From: Thuidium tamariscinum
Lineage: Eukaryota > Streptophyta > Bryopsida > Hypnales > Thuidiaceae
Direction of reading: 5' to 3'
Length of the DNA stretch: 64,000 nucleotides
NCBI GenBank assembly: GCA_947034885.2
Contig: OX344752.2
Span: forward strand, 12,152,001 to 12,216,000
The notes beneath the pieces were generated by a model. That model was not told the DNA's origin. It was given only the letters and a program-made list of their open reading frames with translations, and searched no databases. Of this stretch, positions 32,454-44,100 are shown in pieces (within the stretch, counting starts at the first letter, position 1; every line of letters starts with the position of its first letter). The position numbers and the translations under genes are program-made.

Positions 32454-32756
32454 TTACCAAAACTTGAAGATGCGTTTAATTGTCATAGTGACATAATTAG
32501 CACGATTCACTTTTGTTAAGGGATTGACCGACCCTTTTAACCATCGTTCGTGATCGCGACTCCCCTCGATAAGCTTGGCCATACCAAAATATTGTTCGTC
32601 ATTTAAATTCTCAAAACATCCTTCAAATGTCACTTCACGGCTTCCAAGTTCAACACATCCAACTTGCAACAAGATCACTAAAGCTTGAGCATCACTTTGA
32701 AAGTTATGATACCATTGTTGCTTTACATGAGGTTGTTTCGGTGGTCTGTCATGCAT
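32454..32756 (-). CDS. Hypothetical 100-codon open frame, possibly a relic
   Basis: A minus-strand frame with balanced amino-acid composition (CVELGSREVTFEGCFENL and HERWLKGSVNPL segments), unusual for this AT-rich neighbourhood. A stop lies immediately upstream of its ATG. A second protein-like frame lies at 30712-30918 on the same strand. No family is recognised, and neither introns nor partners are evident. It may be a fragment of an uncharacterised element inside the 30387-33564 composite. Confidence 0.25.
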   Translation of the reverse strand: MHDRPPKQPHVKQQWYHNFQSDAQALVILLQVGCVELGSREVTFEGCFENLNDEQYFGMAKLIEGSRDHERWLKGSVNPLTKVNRANYVTMTIKRIFKFW

Positions 32757-33568
32757 TTAGTTTTATTACGTAGTGGTTTCTAACTCAACTAGTTAAATGG
32801 GAATCGCAACTGGCTCATCTTCTATTGACTACCAATTATTGCCAAACATTGCTTTGGATGGAATAATGTTTTCTCTTTATGGGGAAAGGGAACATCATGC
32901 ATATGAAAATTAGTCTTCAATATGGCAAGAAGAATATAGACAAAGAACATGAACTAGTTATCATATATAAGTGGTCTTTTCATGGTCTAAACCCAATATC
33001 TCCAACTATCCTATACTTCACTACCTTTGTTTCAAAACATAGATTAATCAATGTTATCAAAGTTGCACATTTTGGATGATTTGAGGGGTTTTTTTCCAAC
33101 TTGTAGGCCTTCCTTATATTTAGAACTCTACCATTCACTTCATGAAGAAATTAATACATCTGCAAGTTATAAATTGTTGAAAAAAACCCTTTGTATCAGA
33201 GTTTTTCCAAACTAGTTTTGTATTGAAATTTTTGGATACATATTTTCAACTTTATCATAAAAAATAAATAAAAAGTTCAAGTAAAAAAATGAAATTATCT
33301 TGTGCAAAAGCTTCCCCAAAATAGAGTTGCCCAAAATTTGGATACCCCTAAAAAAACATCTTCTTCCACTTCAAACACTATAATCTTACAATCTATACAG
33401 TCAGAACCTCCCATTTTTTTACTACAGAATAATGAAGTAGTCTAATATTAGATCTTATGGTAAAATACACCAAATTTTCATTCATCAGTTTAAAGGGGAC
33501 CTTACCAACAAAAGAATCCATTTTGACTATTTTTGGATGAAACATTGTTAAAAAACTTTAAGGGTTAA

Positions 33569-34860
33569 GGGTGTACAAACTTAAATATTTTGATATCACA
33601 TAATGAGTGAGCTTCTAGCTTCCCCCAAACCCTGTATTGCAATGCATTCAACTTAATCTTGTCACATGGATAATTGAATACGGAGATGATGTTGTAGGTG
33701 AGGCATGATTTTCTCAAATTCAAATGTAAATAATGATGGAAATTAACCATGGTGAAAACCATCGTATGCTTTATGAGAATTATACTCTATGAGAAGTAGC
33801 AACTTTGATTAACATATGCCATGAATTAAATTGTTAAATAATTAGTGTAAAATGTAAGAACATGTAAGATGTTCCACCCTCCCTTTTGATTAGATTTGCC
33901 ATTAAAATATAGGATCAAGCAAGAATGAACTTGTAGAATCTTGAATAAATCAACAAAGTGAATGCTAATCCATTTGATTAGAATTGAGGCCTTGATGCAA
34001 TTTATGAGATTTACGCATGCAAGTGTTTGTAAAGCTATCAAATCTTTGTGATCTCATAGTGAATATCATATCAATTGTTTGATGCTTGAGCTTGAAAACT
34101 ATTATAAGTGTGACTAGTGCAAAAGATCCGAAATCAAATATGTAAGTTAGGCTAGTAGAGGACTAATAGAGGATAAAAGAATTTGCCTCTTTTGATCAAT
34201 TTGATCAAGTACTTGATCGAGTCCTCGACCAACTTCATCAATCATATAATAATTCATAGTATATGATAACATTTAGTCAATGTATCAATAAATATAAATT
34301 ATTTTATGTGCCTAATTGTAGTGGGTAAATGTAGAATCGGGTTTATAAATTGGAGCCCTATGTTTAAGAAGTAGATGTAGTGTATATAAAATTGAATGCA
34401 AATTATACTATAATTATATACATGCCAACTTCAAAAGTTGATTTTTCTACAATTTATCCAATTTTAGTGTCTATATTATAGATTGCTTCTCCTTTTGTTG
34501 TATACATGCTAACTTCTATGAGCGATTAATTATTACCCTTGATAATCAACTTAACACAACCAAGTTCTTAGATTTTCTTTTAAATTACTCTACTATGGAG
34601 TGCCTAGGTGTTTGTTTACTGTACCTTCTAAACAATGAATTTTTTGTGATGTTTAAGTAACTCAAGTAGTGCAAATAATTGAAAACCTAAGTTGAAAATA
34701 GGTTTACTTGAGGTTTTTGGCTAGTCTTAAGGTTGTTGTGGTTAGTTCTTAGAATCTAGATCAGACTTAAACTGTTAATCTAAGTTTGAAGAACACCTCC
34801 TACCCTTTTCAAAATTATAAAATTCGCCCTAATTCGACTTTTTTAATGACAATTATAGAA
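33569..34860. other. AT-rich stretch without recognisable gene
   Basis: No coding or repeat signal that can be supported. Confidence 0.5.
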
Positions 34861-36712
34861 GGATGAAGTTTGACCGCTAATCGGTCTTCTAAACTTCATC
34901 CATAATTTTCTAAGGTTTTCACTATCAAAATCAAATGAAATTTTGCATATGAATTTTTAGGAATCACTTCTACTAATGTGTAAAGTTTTACCTACTTTGG
35001 ATGATTTCTCTTGGTTTTCATCTAATTTGAGTTCAAAACTTCATCTTTTTAGTTTCCTTCTAGTTCTAAGTCATTGTTCAATTTGAATGACACTAATAAA
35101 CTTTGTTTGGCTTCTTCTATGTACCTATGTCTTTATTCATCCACTTCTAATCTATCTTTGATGTGTTTAAGAGATCTTGGTTAAATTCTAAGTCGTTGTC
35201 TAACTACTATTAATTTATTATTTTTAGAATTCTTTGATTTTTTTAGGTCTTGATTTTATCTTTATAAATTTATTTTAAAATTCCTAATTGAACCTTCTTA
35301 TCAAAGGTTATATATGGATGAAGTTTGACTGCTAATCGATTATTTCAAACTTTATCCCTATTTTTCTTTTTATTGGTAACTTGGTTTTGAGTCTTACTTT
35401 CATTTATGACTTTTGGATTTTTATCTCTCTCACTTTCACTCAATTTGTCCAACTTTTCAAACTCTATCTATTTTTCATCTATTCTCCTATCTAAACTTCA
35501 TCCAACTCTAACTTCATTGTTTTGACTCCAAATTCTAAGAATAATATGTTTTTGAAAAGATACAGATGAGCTTTAAACTAATCCAACTTCAAGACTAAGA
35601 AAGAACTTGATCTAACTACTTTAACTTGTACTTCTAGTTTGGGTCCCTAAGTTTAGTTAGCCTACTTTAAAATTCAATATTTTTTGAAAAAATCACAAAC
35701 TCACCTCATTTTGTGGCCCTCCTTGGGCATTGTGGTATGTATTTTCTTACCCTTCTTTGTTTTCCATCTTTTCAAGTTTTTTATAATTTTTTCTTGCTAC
35801 TTGAAAATAGAGTTTCTTACAGCTTATACTACTTAGGCAATTAGGCTATCTTTTTAATATATATATTTTTTTCTCCTTAAAAGTATTTGTACTATTTTTT
35901 TAATTTTGCGCACAGATTAGAAAAGACTAAATTCATTTTTCTATCTTAATCTATCATATCTTAAAGTGTTTATTGTGAAGTTGGAAAGAGGTCTCTAGGA
36001 TTTCCTTCTCCTTCCTCAACCAGTTTGTATAATTCCAACTAAAACCTCCAATTATGATTCTATCATTCTATAGTTTGAGTCTTTGAACTCAATTACCTCT
36101 TTTTGTAGTGTAAGCTAATGAGAAAAAGAATGGTGAGATAGAAGTTGCTAATTTCTACACTTTTGGTTACTAATTTCTATTTCTATCTTCTGATTCTTTG
36201 TCAATGTGCTTGAGCTCTCAATCTAACTTATCATAAATTACTATTTCTAAATTTTTAGTATTATTTACTTGTGGAAGCTAAAATCAACTTTCTAAGTTGA
36301 TGTAGAATTTGCAAATCGAACCTTTTTAGTGGAAGTTATGCATAGATGAAATTTTAATTGTTAATTAATGCTTAAATCTTCATCCGCTCATAACTTACTC
36401 AAATCAACTTAAAATATTTTGTATTTTATGTTTTTGTAAAGCTCTCAACCTCTTCTATTAAATTCTAAAGTCAAATATATCCTATAATTTTCTTCTAATG
36501 GTTTGACTATCCTCTTAGCTTCAACTTATACAAATTTTAGCTCTCAAATTAATTTTTGACAAATTATTATTTTTAGATTTATCATGTTTTTCTCTCGTAA
36601 AAGCTAAAATTAGTTTTATAAATTGATGTGACACTTTCAATTTGAACTTTTCTAATAGAAGTTATGTATTGATAAAATTTTATTTGCTAATCAATATTCA
36701 AAACTTCACTCA
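34861..36712. repeat. Decayed repeat with recurring hairpin motif
   Basis: Four copies of a partly palindromic motif start near 34861, 35316, 36348 and 36665. The best copy pairs GGATGAAGTTT with AAACTTCATCC and GACCG with CGGTC around CTAAT. Flanks resemble the 179-bp repeat units (CTCATAACTTACTC). Spacing is irregular, so the array has been rearranged. Confidence 0.45.
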
Positions 36713-37146
36713 CTTATATCTTACTCATTTAAACTATGATTTCTTTGTATTTTATATATTTTTTAAACTTTTGACTTTTGATATAAGATTGTTAAATCAA
36801 ATCTATACTATCACCTTGTTTTGACAATCTAAATACACTCTTGGCCTTGGCTCTAAATAAATATTAATTTTAAGAAATGACACTTAAAATCAAACCTCTA
36901 TTGAATAAGGCCAAATGGTCTAATCACATAGAAATGAACAAAAAGAGGTTCAAAGCTTTGCTGTATTTTTTAATATGGAAAAAATTCTTCACAATTGAAA
37001 TCACATAAGGTCAAAACTTTGCTGTTCCAAATGGGACAATCAAAATACATAAGGGTGAACAAATTAATACAATATCAATTTTTACATAAGTAAATTCAAA
37101 GGTTAGTACAATTTATAAATACTTCAATATATTTATACAAAAAGAG

Positions 37147-37477
37147 TGTCAACTCCAAATACTCTACTCTCTTTTCAAGTTTATTAGAAGTTGGCATACA
37201 AGTTCTTAGTGAAGTTTCTTTAAAAATATTTAAAACTAAAAAAAGAATATAGAAGTCTTACGATAAGAAACAAGTTGAGTAATAATTTACCTACTTCTTA
37301 ATTGTCCCACGGTTAGATGTTTAATAGTGCTTTTCAAGCTAACCAATGTTTAATTTCAATTTATTTCATGTTTATATATATATTTTATGTTTATTTATTT
37401 ATTTATTTCAAATAAAAAATACAAGTGCACCTCATGTTAAGACAATGAGAAGGGATGAAGGATGAGAGCTCTTACCA
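37147..37477 (-). repeat. 3' LTR (331 bp)
   Basis: Starts TGGTAAGAGCTCTCATCC and ends GGAGTTGACA on the minus strand, giving TG...CA ends. It is collinear with 39324-39661 through GAAGTTGGCATACAAGTTC and GACAATGAGAAGGGATGAAG (plus strand). The last residues of the gag frame run into it. Confidence 0.85.
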
Positions 37478-38219
37478 TTCGATCACTTTTTTTTTTGATA
37501 ATTTCCACCTCTAACGTTATTCGAATGACATCTTTCACAATCACGGGTCTTTGCAACAAGATTTCTTTGATTGTAGAGCCTCTACAAAATTCCTGGATAA
37601 AATAACACCTTAATGTGTTATTATTAAGTAGAGTACCTACCCATCGTCCACAAAGGGTACGAAATCGCCTTACGTATGCTGTAATTTCTTCTTCATCATC
37701 TTGTCGAAGTTTAGATAGTGTATGTAAGGCTTGTTGTTGACGAGTCTCTGGTCGAAATTGAGCCAGAAATGCTACTCGCAATTGTCCCTACGTGGTAAAA
37801 ATACCTGCATCGTTAGTGCGATACAATGCATATGCCACATTTGTCAGAATAGTAAAGAATCAAATCAAGTAATAGTTTGGATCTACTACCAAATTAGAGA
37901 TTAAATACTCTTCAAACCGTTCAATGTGTGTGGCAGGGTCTTCATTCTTAGAGCCTGAAAACCTAGGCAAGTTTGGAGGCATTTGAAGTATAGCTAAGCC
38001 TTGGGGTACGACAATTGGTAGTCCTCTTGGAGTCATCATAGGATCTATTTGAAGCTTAAGAGGTGGTTGAGGTGAAGGTATTGGATTCCTTCCTTGATCA
38101 CTCATGTTTTCTTCTTGTAAACTAGAGGTTTCCACTTCTATAAATCCTTCAATTGTTCTATTCTTCAAACTCTTACTAATTGGTGTCTTAAGTTTATTTG
38201 TTTTAGTTCTTCTAGTCAT
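37437..38219 (-). pseudogene. Retrotransposon gag relic (Ty3/gypsy type)
   Basis: Gag would form the capsid of the element's particle. One reading frame shows the usual LPRFSGSKNEDPATHIERF start of the Retrotrans_gag domain and later QLRVAFLAQFRPE, LHTLSKLRQ, EEITAYVRRFRTLC and FIQEFCRG, all typical. Two premature stops break it: TGA at 37860-37862 and TAG at 37788-37790. Both stand where tryptophan is common in the family, so each could come from TGG by a single G-to-A change, as methylated-cytosine decay gives. No zinc knuckle follows; the frame ends in the LTR at 37437. Confidence 0.85.
37478..37492 (-). other. Polypurine tract before the 3' LTR
   Basis: On the minus strand a run of ten A followed by GTGATCGAA directly precedes the LTR start. 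A purine tract at this position primes plus-strand DNA synthesis in LTR elements. Confidence 0.5.
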
Positions 38220-38289
38220 TCAACATCTCATACACGAATTTGTAGAAAATATTTATTTTACTCATAAATACATACAAGTTTAATTCACT

Positions 38290-39300
38290 CTACTTTGCTA
38301 ATATCCTATAGTTCAAATGAGGTTGTATCACACGGTCTAAGATGAGTTGGCACATGATCTCCGCTTGAGTTGGACGTCTTTCAATAACGTGGTCTTTGAA
38401 TTCAAAGTCCCAACCATAACTTTCTTCTTCTTTTATATCATAAAAGTACACTTCTTGTGGATTTATCTTTTGAATCATACGTGTCTTGTAGGCATAAAAA
38501 GTTGGATGAAACAATGGCGTATGTCTACCCAGTTGTACTATTCGAGCAATTTCTCTAACTTCACAGTCAGCTAATTGTTTACACCACGTACAGGCTCGTA
38601 AATACTCCTCAATTTACTGAATATGATATACAATATTAATATTCTTTCTTAGTTTACGGGTTGTTACACCTTGACATCCGTCTAAAGTCACCCTTGAATC
38701 ACTTTGATATGAATAACCTACCGAATCATAGTGCCTATTGTAAATCCCAAGGTTTTTAGGAATTACACGTAAAAGTAGTGAGGTTGGAGTTAGTATAAAC
38801 TTGGGAGTCTTCCCAACACGAGTACGTACAAGAGTTGGTGTAGCATTTTTAAAGCAAATGGTAAATGTACGACCTCTCTTTGATGTAATTGATGTACCAC
38901 TATCAAATGGTAAGAAACTAGCGCTTTTACAATTTACACTCCTCTACAAAGATACAATACTCTTCAAATAAGTTGATGGTAAGCTTTGAATAAATCTCAA
39001 GACATGAGATAATATCATTCAAAGGAACACTTACATAATGAACAAACTCGACATTCCTCAAAGTTGGGATGTGGATATTAAGATTGTGAAGAACTTTAAA
39101 AACTTGGAATTCTCAAATCTCAGATGAAACCTTTAAAACTTTTGGACCCAACAATAGTACTTCAAGAGGTACAACTCTAAAAATGCGTGTTGTTCTCTAT
39201 TGTTCCTCTTTCGAACTTCCAATATAAGAGGCAACACGTTGTTTACTCTCGAAAGTTTCCTAAACACCAAAAGATGTTAGTAAATCAAGAAAAAACTCCA
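38290..39300 (-). pseudogene. Extra ORF upstream of gag, broken, family unknown
   Basis: Coding-like sequence fills the space between primer site and gag. The 3' part (38943-38290) is one frame of about 218 codons with a single TAA (38614-38616). It includes KRGRTFTICFKNATPTL, LRVIPKNLGIYNRHYDS, ACTWCKQLADCEVREIARI and a C-terminal HPTFYAYKTR...DFEFKDHVIERRPTQAE region. The 5' part (39300-38927) is in another frame, with three stops, and includes VEFVHYVSVPLNDIISCLEIY. About 335 codons in all. No known domain is recognised. Plant Ogre/Tat gypsy elements also carry an ORF1 before gag, so this may be an analogue. Confidence 0.6.
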
Positions 39301-39320
39301 CCTCCCAACAGACGCACCAT
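39301..39320 (-). other. Primer-binding-site-like sequence after the 5' LTR
   Basis: On the minus strand ATGGTGCGTCTGTTGGGAGG starts a few bases after the LTR end. It resembles the TGGCGCCGTCTGTGGG leader common in plant gypsy elements. It supports the orientation and the LTR boundary. The priming tRNA cannot be named safely. Confidence 0.6.
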
Positions 39321-39323
39321 TTA

Positions 39324-39541
39324 TATCAACTCCAAATATTATACTCTTTTTTTAAAGTTTATTAGAAGTTGGCATACAAGTTCTTAGTGAAGTTTCTTTA
39401 AAAATATTTAAAAAAAAAAAAAAATATAGAAGTCTTACAATAAGAAGAAAGTTGAGTAATAATTTAGCTATTTTTTAATTGTCTCACAGTTACATGTTTA
39501 ATAATACCTTCTAAGCTAACTAATATTCAATTTCAATTTAT

Positions 39542-39572
<31 letters not shown>

Positions 39573-39661
39573 GTTTATTTACTTATTTTTTTCAAATCAA
39601 AAACACAAGTGCATCTTATGTTAAGACAATGAGAAGGGATGAAGGATGAGAGTTTTTATCA
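39324..39661 (-). repeat. 5' LTR (338 bp)
   Basis: Starts TGATAAAAACTCTCATCC and ends GGAGTTGATA on the minus strand (the terminal CA is mutated to TA). Length differs from the other LTR mainly by a (TA)n run near 39548-39574 and a poly-A stretch. Confidence 0.85.
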
Positions 39662-41134
39662 TTGTGAAAAAAAGGGGCAGTTGACCTCCTTCCACTTCAA
39701 TAGGCTTCACAAATTCATGTTGAGGTTAAATGGAGTTTATTTTGACTTTTTGGATTCCTTATTCACACTTATAGATTCTCGCCACTTTACAATCTAATAT
39801 CTATAAAAAATTAAAAGATATGAAAGAGAAATGAAAGCTAAGAAAAGAAGGAGTTTACATTACAACCTCTAGTAGGAGTGTAAACCTCAAGCTACTTAAA
39901 CACTCATAACTTTCTCTTACTAACTCTAAATGAATTAAACTAAATTATTTCAAAAACTAGAGAACAATATCTACTTTTTCCAAAAAGTTTTACTTAAAAA
40001 GAGTCAATATATAGGAAGTTATGCCTGGTCAAAGTTTTGGTCAATGATATTCATTGACAATTGACTTCCTTCTATTTAAACTTCAATAACTCCTACAATA
40101 CTTATTCAATTCAGAGGAGTCTTAGTTTTTTATATAGCTAAAAACATAATGCTTCTACCCTTCAAGTTTCATTTTTTATTAAAAATCTCTCAAAAACTAC
40201 AAATGAGAGAAAATAAATGAGTGGTGGAAAAAATCTCTCACTTCTTAACTTTAACTTCTACTATCTCTAAACAACTTTGGAATGAAGATGAAGAAGATGA
40301 AGAGGTATAGTGAGCTAATAGAGAATTAAATAATTTTCAAATCATATGTAAGTAACCTACTTAGCAAAGAAATGGAATGTTTTTTGTTCTTCTACTTCAC
40401 TCCTTAAATAGTTTTTGTCAATTTTCATCCTTTCTTTTTGGCCATCGTTCTCCTTTTCTTTAAGCCTTGACTCCGAGCTCTTACCTCAACTTTGGCCATC
40501 AATTCGCCTCCATTTTTCTTACATCTTACACCTTTCGTACACTTTACATCTTATGTCAACAAAAACTTTTGGATTTTGACTTCGCTAATCCTCCACTCAT
40601 TTTCTTCTAATCCTTCTTACATCTATACCTAATACCTCTTACATCTTACATGTAAGAGTTTTAGACTTTGACTCACTTAATTTTTACATACTCTTTTATT
40701 CCTCTTACAGCTTACATGTAAGAGATATTTTTGGGTTTTTATATCCTCCTCTCCTTTAAGCTTCTAACTACACGCTTCTATCCTATTTACCTACTTTTAA
40801 ATCACTTTGTTCATCAAATTTACAAACATTTAGCTCAAAAATCATTATTGAACTTCAAAACTATCAACTACCTAACACTAAAATACGTAAGATCTATAAT
40901 TATTTATGAATTTTCTTCTAAGAGGTTCTAAAATGATAGAGAATCACTAATTTGAGCACTAGTGATGGAATCTAGTGCTTACGAAGGGTTAATTCACAAA
41001 ATATGAAAAAAGAGTACTAGAGGTCTTCTCTAAACGACATCCTCGATGATAAGAAAATAAATCATCTACGATTAATACAAGGTATTAGATAACCTTCAAA
41101 AAACTCAACAAACAGTTAAAAATAAGCACTACAG
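39662..41134. repeat. AT-rich region with two 179-bp-family units
   Basis: ATAACT landmarks at 39906 and 40086 are 180 bp apart and resemble units at 31.4-32.0 kb. CTTACATCTTACA-type short repeats occur around 40,510-40,730. No gene is seen. Confidence 0.4.
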
Positions 41135-41136
41135 TA

Positions 41137-44100
41137 GGTGGCTCTAAAATCGACCAGCCTCCAAAATCGCCCCTACGATTTGTTTAAAAAGCGATAGTGT
41201 ATTGATGATAAATAGATACATTTCATAAAAAGAATACACAGTTTGTCTTGGCAGGACGCTTTTAAATCTGACAGATATTTATTTCAAAAGAAGTGGGGGT
41301 TATAATAAGAATCAAAACATGACGGTTTCACAATAATTGACAAGTATGCTAGAAATTCTCATTATAAAGAATTCAATACTGACAAGCATCTAAGGGTATA
41401 AACAACAACAGTTTAAATCGATTTCAAGTGTAATAAAGAGTACCTTCAACTACATTGATAGAGCACTTTTACATACCATCAAGTCAGTTTTAAGATTATG
41501 TATGAGTTGTTTTAGATGTTAGGAATATTTATGAAAAAATTAATATGTAATGTAACTAGTTTCAAAAACAAATATTTTTAAACGTTCCCAAATCAGTCCA
41601 CATGAACAAATGTTTAACGTCTATTCTTCTTCCCACTCATTTTGAAGACAGTTGCAGAAGTATTCTTCTTCCTATTACTTTTGCAGACAATTTTGGAAGT
41701 ATCAGCATTCCAATTGTAGAAGTGCTGTGCATTTCTATCAAGTTCTTTGCCAATTTGTAAGTTCAATTCTCCCATTTTCCACAGTTGTTATTCCTTCTCA
41801 ATGTGTAAACTTTATTTTTCTCTCTGCTAAGTTCTCATCGATTGATCAATTGTATGTTCGACTTTCAGGACCTCATTGAGAATAATCTGTAGTTATAGAC
41901 AACAGCAAAGATGACGGGCAAAGCAGTGATAGAAGTGATGATAGTAACGAATATCACAAGCCTCAAAGCTCAAAGTCAAGTGCGAGCGAGTATGACCCAG
42001 ATATAAGTGTGAAAGAGGAATCCAATGAGGATTCAAGTGTTGACGGGTTTGACTGGATGAATGAAGAAACATGGCAAAGAAAGACACAAGAAGTAAAACA
42101 TGAGGTATATTCTCCAACGAAATTGAACTATAGCCCATATAATTACCTTCACGATAAACATCGGAGAGTTGTTGGGCGCAATAAGAAGTCTGTAGAGCAA
42201 CAAGTCATCGAAAAACCAACAACAATGAGAGTTACTGATACTGGTGAGTGGATTATACCCACCAATGTTACACAAGCTAGAGAAGAGATTTATATTCATC
42301 CTAGCAACGTTCAGAGAGATGAAGTGCAAGATCAATAATTTGATAATACAAAAAATGCCATGAACGATGTAGAAACACAACAAATTTATCCTACAAATTT
42401 AGGACATGAGAATGCTATATTAGTTCAGTTTGCAACGGCAGGAGGGAGTACGACATGAGGGAGTAGATCAAACCGGCGCAAACAGATAGAGGAGGAAAAT
42501 GTTTTATTTGAGAATTTAATGGAAGATCAAGGTGATGATATTTTGTTAGACTTTGGTGGATAAGAGAACAGAGTCGAAAAAGAAAATCTTAAAAGTATCA
42601 GTGGTAAGATTACACCAGAAGGAGGATACACATTTTCAAATACGGAGGGACAACATCCTATAGCTATAAACCAAGAGTATGAAAATTGTTGTGCACTTGG
42701 AGAGGAAGAAGAAGATACACTTTCAGTTAGAAAGTATGCTAATACTACTTTAGGTGGAGAATTTGATCAACCTCATCTTCCTACAAACGTGGCAGAAAGA
42801 AGTGGATTTACAAGTAAAAAATGTCAACATACTACAACTCAACCTGCAAAGGAGGTAAGCTATTATGTTCTTCTTACAGTGAGGAATGTGTCCAAGAAAA
42901 GGAGGAAAAATGGAAATTGGACACAATTTCAACTTGAAGATGCATTAGCTGATGTTGATGATGGTGTCCCTCTTAAAACAACAACCAAAGCTCATGGAAT
43001 TCCTATCACTACATTTAGAAGTCACGTTTATGGTACTACTTTGTCTAGAAGAAGAGGAAAAAAAGGAGTTCTCACAGATGAAGAAGAGAGTCAAGTGGTC
43101 ACATACTTGATAAAAATGCAAAATCGTGGATTGCCCTTGCACTTAGGTCAGTTGAGGGCAAAAATCTTTGAGTTAACTCAAACTTGACTTACACCCTTCA
43201 AGGATGGAGTTTCAAGACGAGGCTTTCTCAGATGTTTTTTAGATAGACATCCTGAGCTGTCACTGAGAAGACCACAAGCTTTAGAGCAAAATCGGGCTAA
43301 AGCTTTGAATCCAGAGAATGTGAAAACATTTTATGACAATTTAGCAAGACTATATGACAAACATTTTTATCTTCCCCACCAAATTTGGAATTGTGATGAA
43401 TCGGGTGCACAAGCTGGTAAAGATGGAGGAGGGTTTGTATTGTCAAAAAAAGGCTCTAAAAATGTTCATCTTATTGTACCAGATAATCAAGAATGGCTCT
43501 CTATTTTAGTATGTGTCAATGTTACAGGTGAAAAACTTCCAAACTTTTTTTGTCTTCAAAGGCAAAAAGAAGAAGTACAATTATCTTGGCAAGACTGGAG
43601 ATAAAGAGGTTGCATTCATTTGTCAACCCAAAGCCTGGATGACACACGTTTTATTCAAGGCATGGATGAAGCATTTCATCAGGAATGTTAGAGAGATATA
43701 TGGAATCTCACCCACCAATTGCCATTTATTAATTTTGGATGGCCATACATCCCATGTTACTTTAGAGGTTGTTAAAATTGCAATGCTAAGTGGCCTTGAT
43801 CTACTTACTTTTCCTAGTCACACGTCACATGAATTTCAGCCTTTAGATGTCACATGTTTCAAGCCATTCAAAACGGCGTTTAGGGCTTATTGTGACAAAT
43901 GGACTCTTGATCATGTAGGGAAGAAACCTTATAAAGATGATCTAGCAGCTTGGGTTTCTTTTGCTTTGAGAAAAGGTGTCAGTAAAGAGAATATTATCAA
44001 GAGTTTTCAAACCACAGGTATATATTCTTATGATTTTAGAGCTTTAAGTCATAAATGCGGACCAAGTTTGAATTATCGGAGGAAAGGGGATGGTGACAAT

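Larger units (their letters stand above)
30387..33564. mobile_element. Possible large TTAA-flanked element with nested sequence
   Basis: The left end CCTCTAAAGGACC follows TTAA (30383-30386). The right end CTTTAAGGG precedes TTAA (33565-33568). Sequence near 33020-33560 resembles interiors of other family members in inverse orientation. The middle (about 30,600-32,870) is unlike the family and is probably one or more insertions. Pairing of the two ends is uncertain. Confidence 0.4.
37147..39661 (-). mobile_element. 2.5-kb non-autonomous Ty3/gypsy-type LTR element with only gag and an extra ORF
   Basis: Two direct LTRs (37147-37477 and 39324-39661) bound a 1.85-kb interior read on the minus strand. 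A primer-binding-like site follows the upstream LTR and an A-rich purine tract precedes the downstream one. Inside are an unfamiliar ORF relic, then a gag relic; protease, reverse transcriptase, RNase H and integrase are absent. This is the layout of plant TR-GAG-type elements. No matching 5-bp flank duplication was seen (lower flank AAGAG, upper TTGTG). Clear divergence between the LTRs and several stop codons point to an old insertion. Confidence 0.8.

Noticed and set aside
42033..42383. 116-codon minus-strand frame
   Set aside because: Antisense shadow of the pogo transposase N-terminal region.
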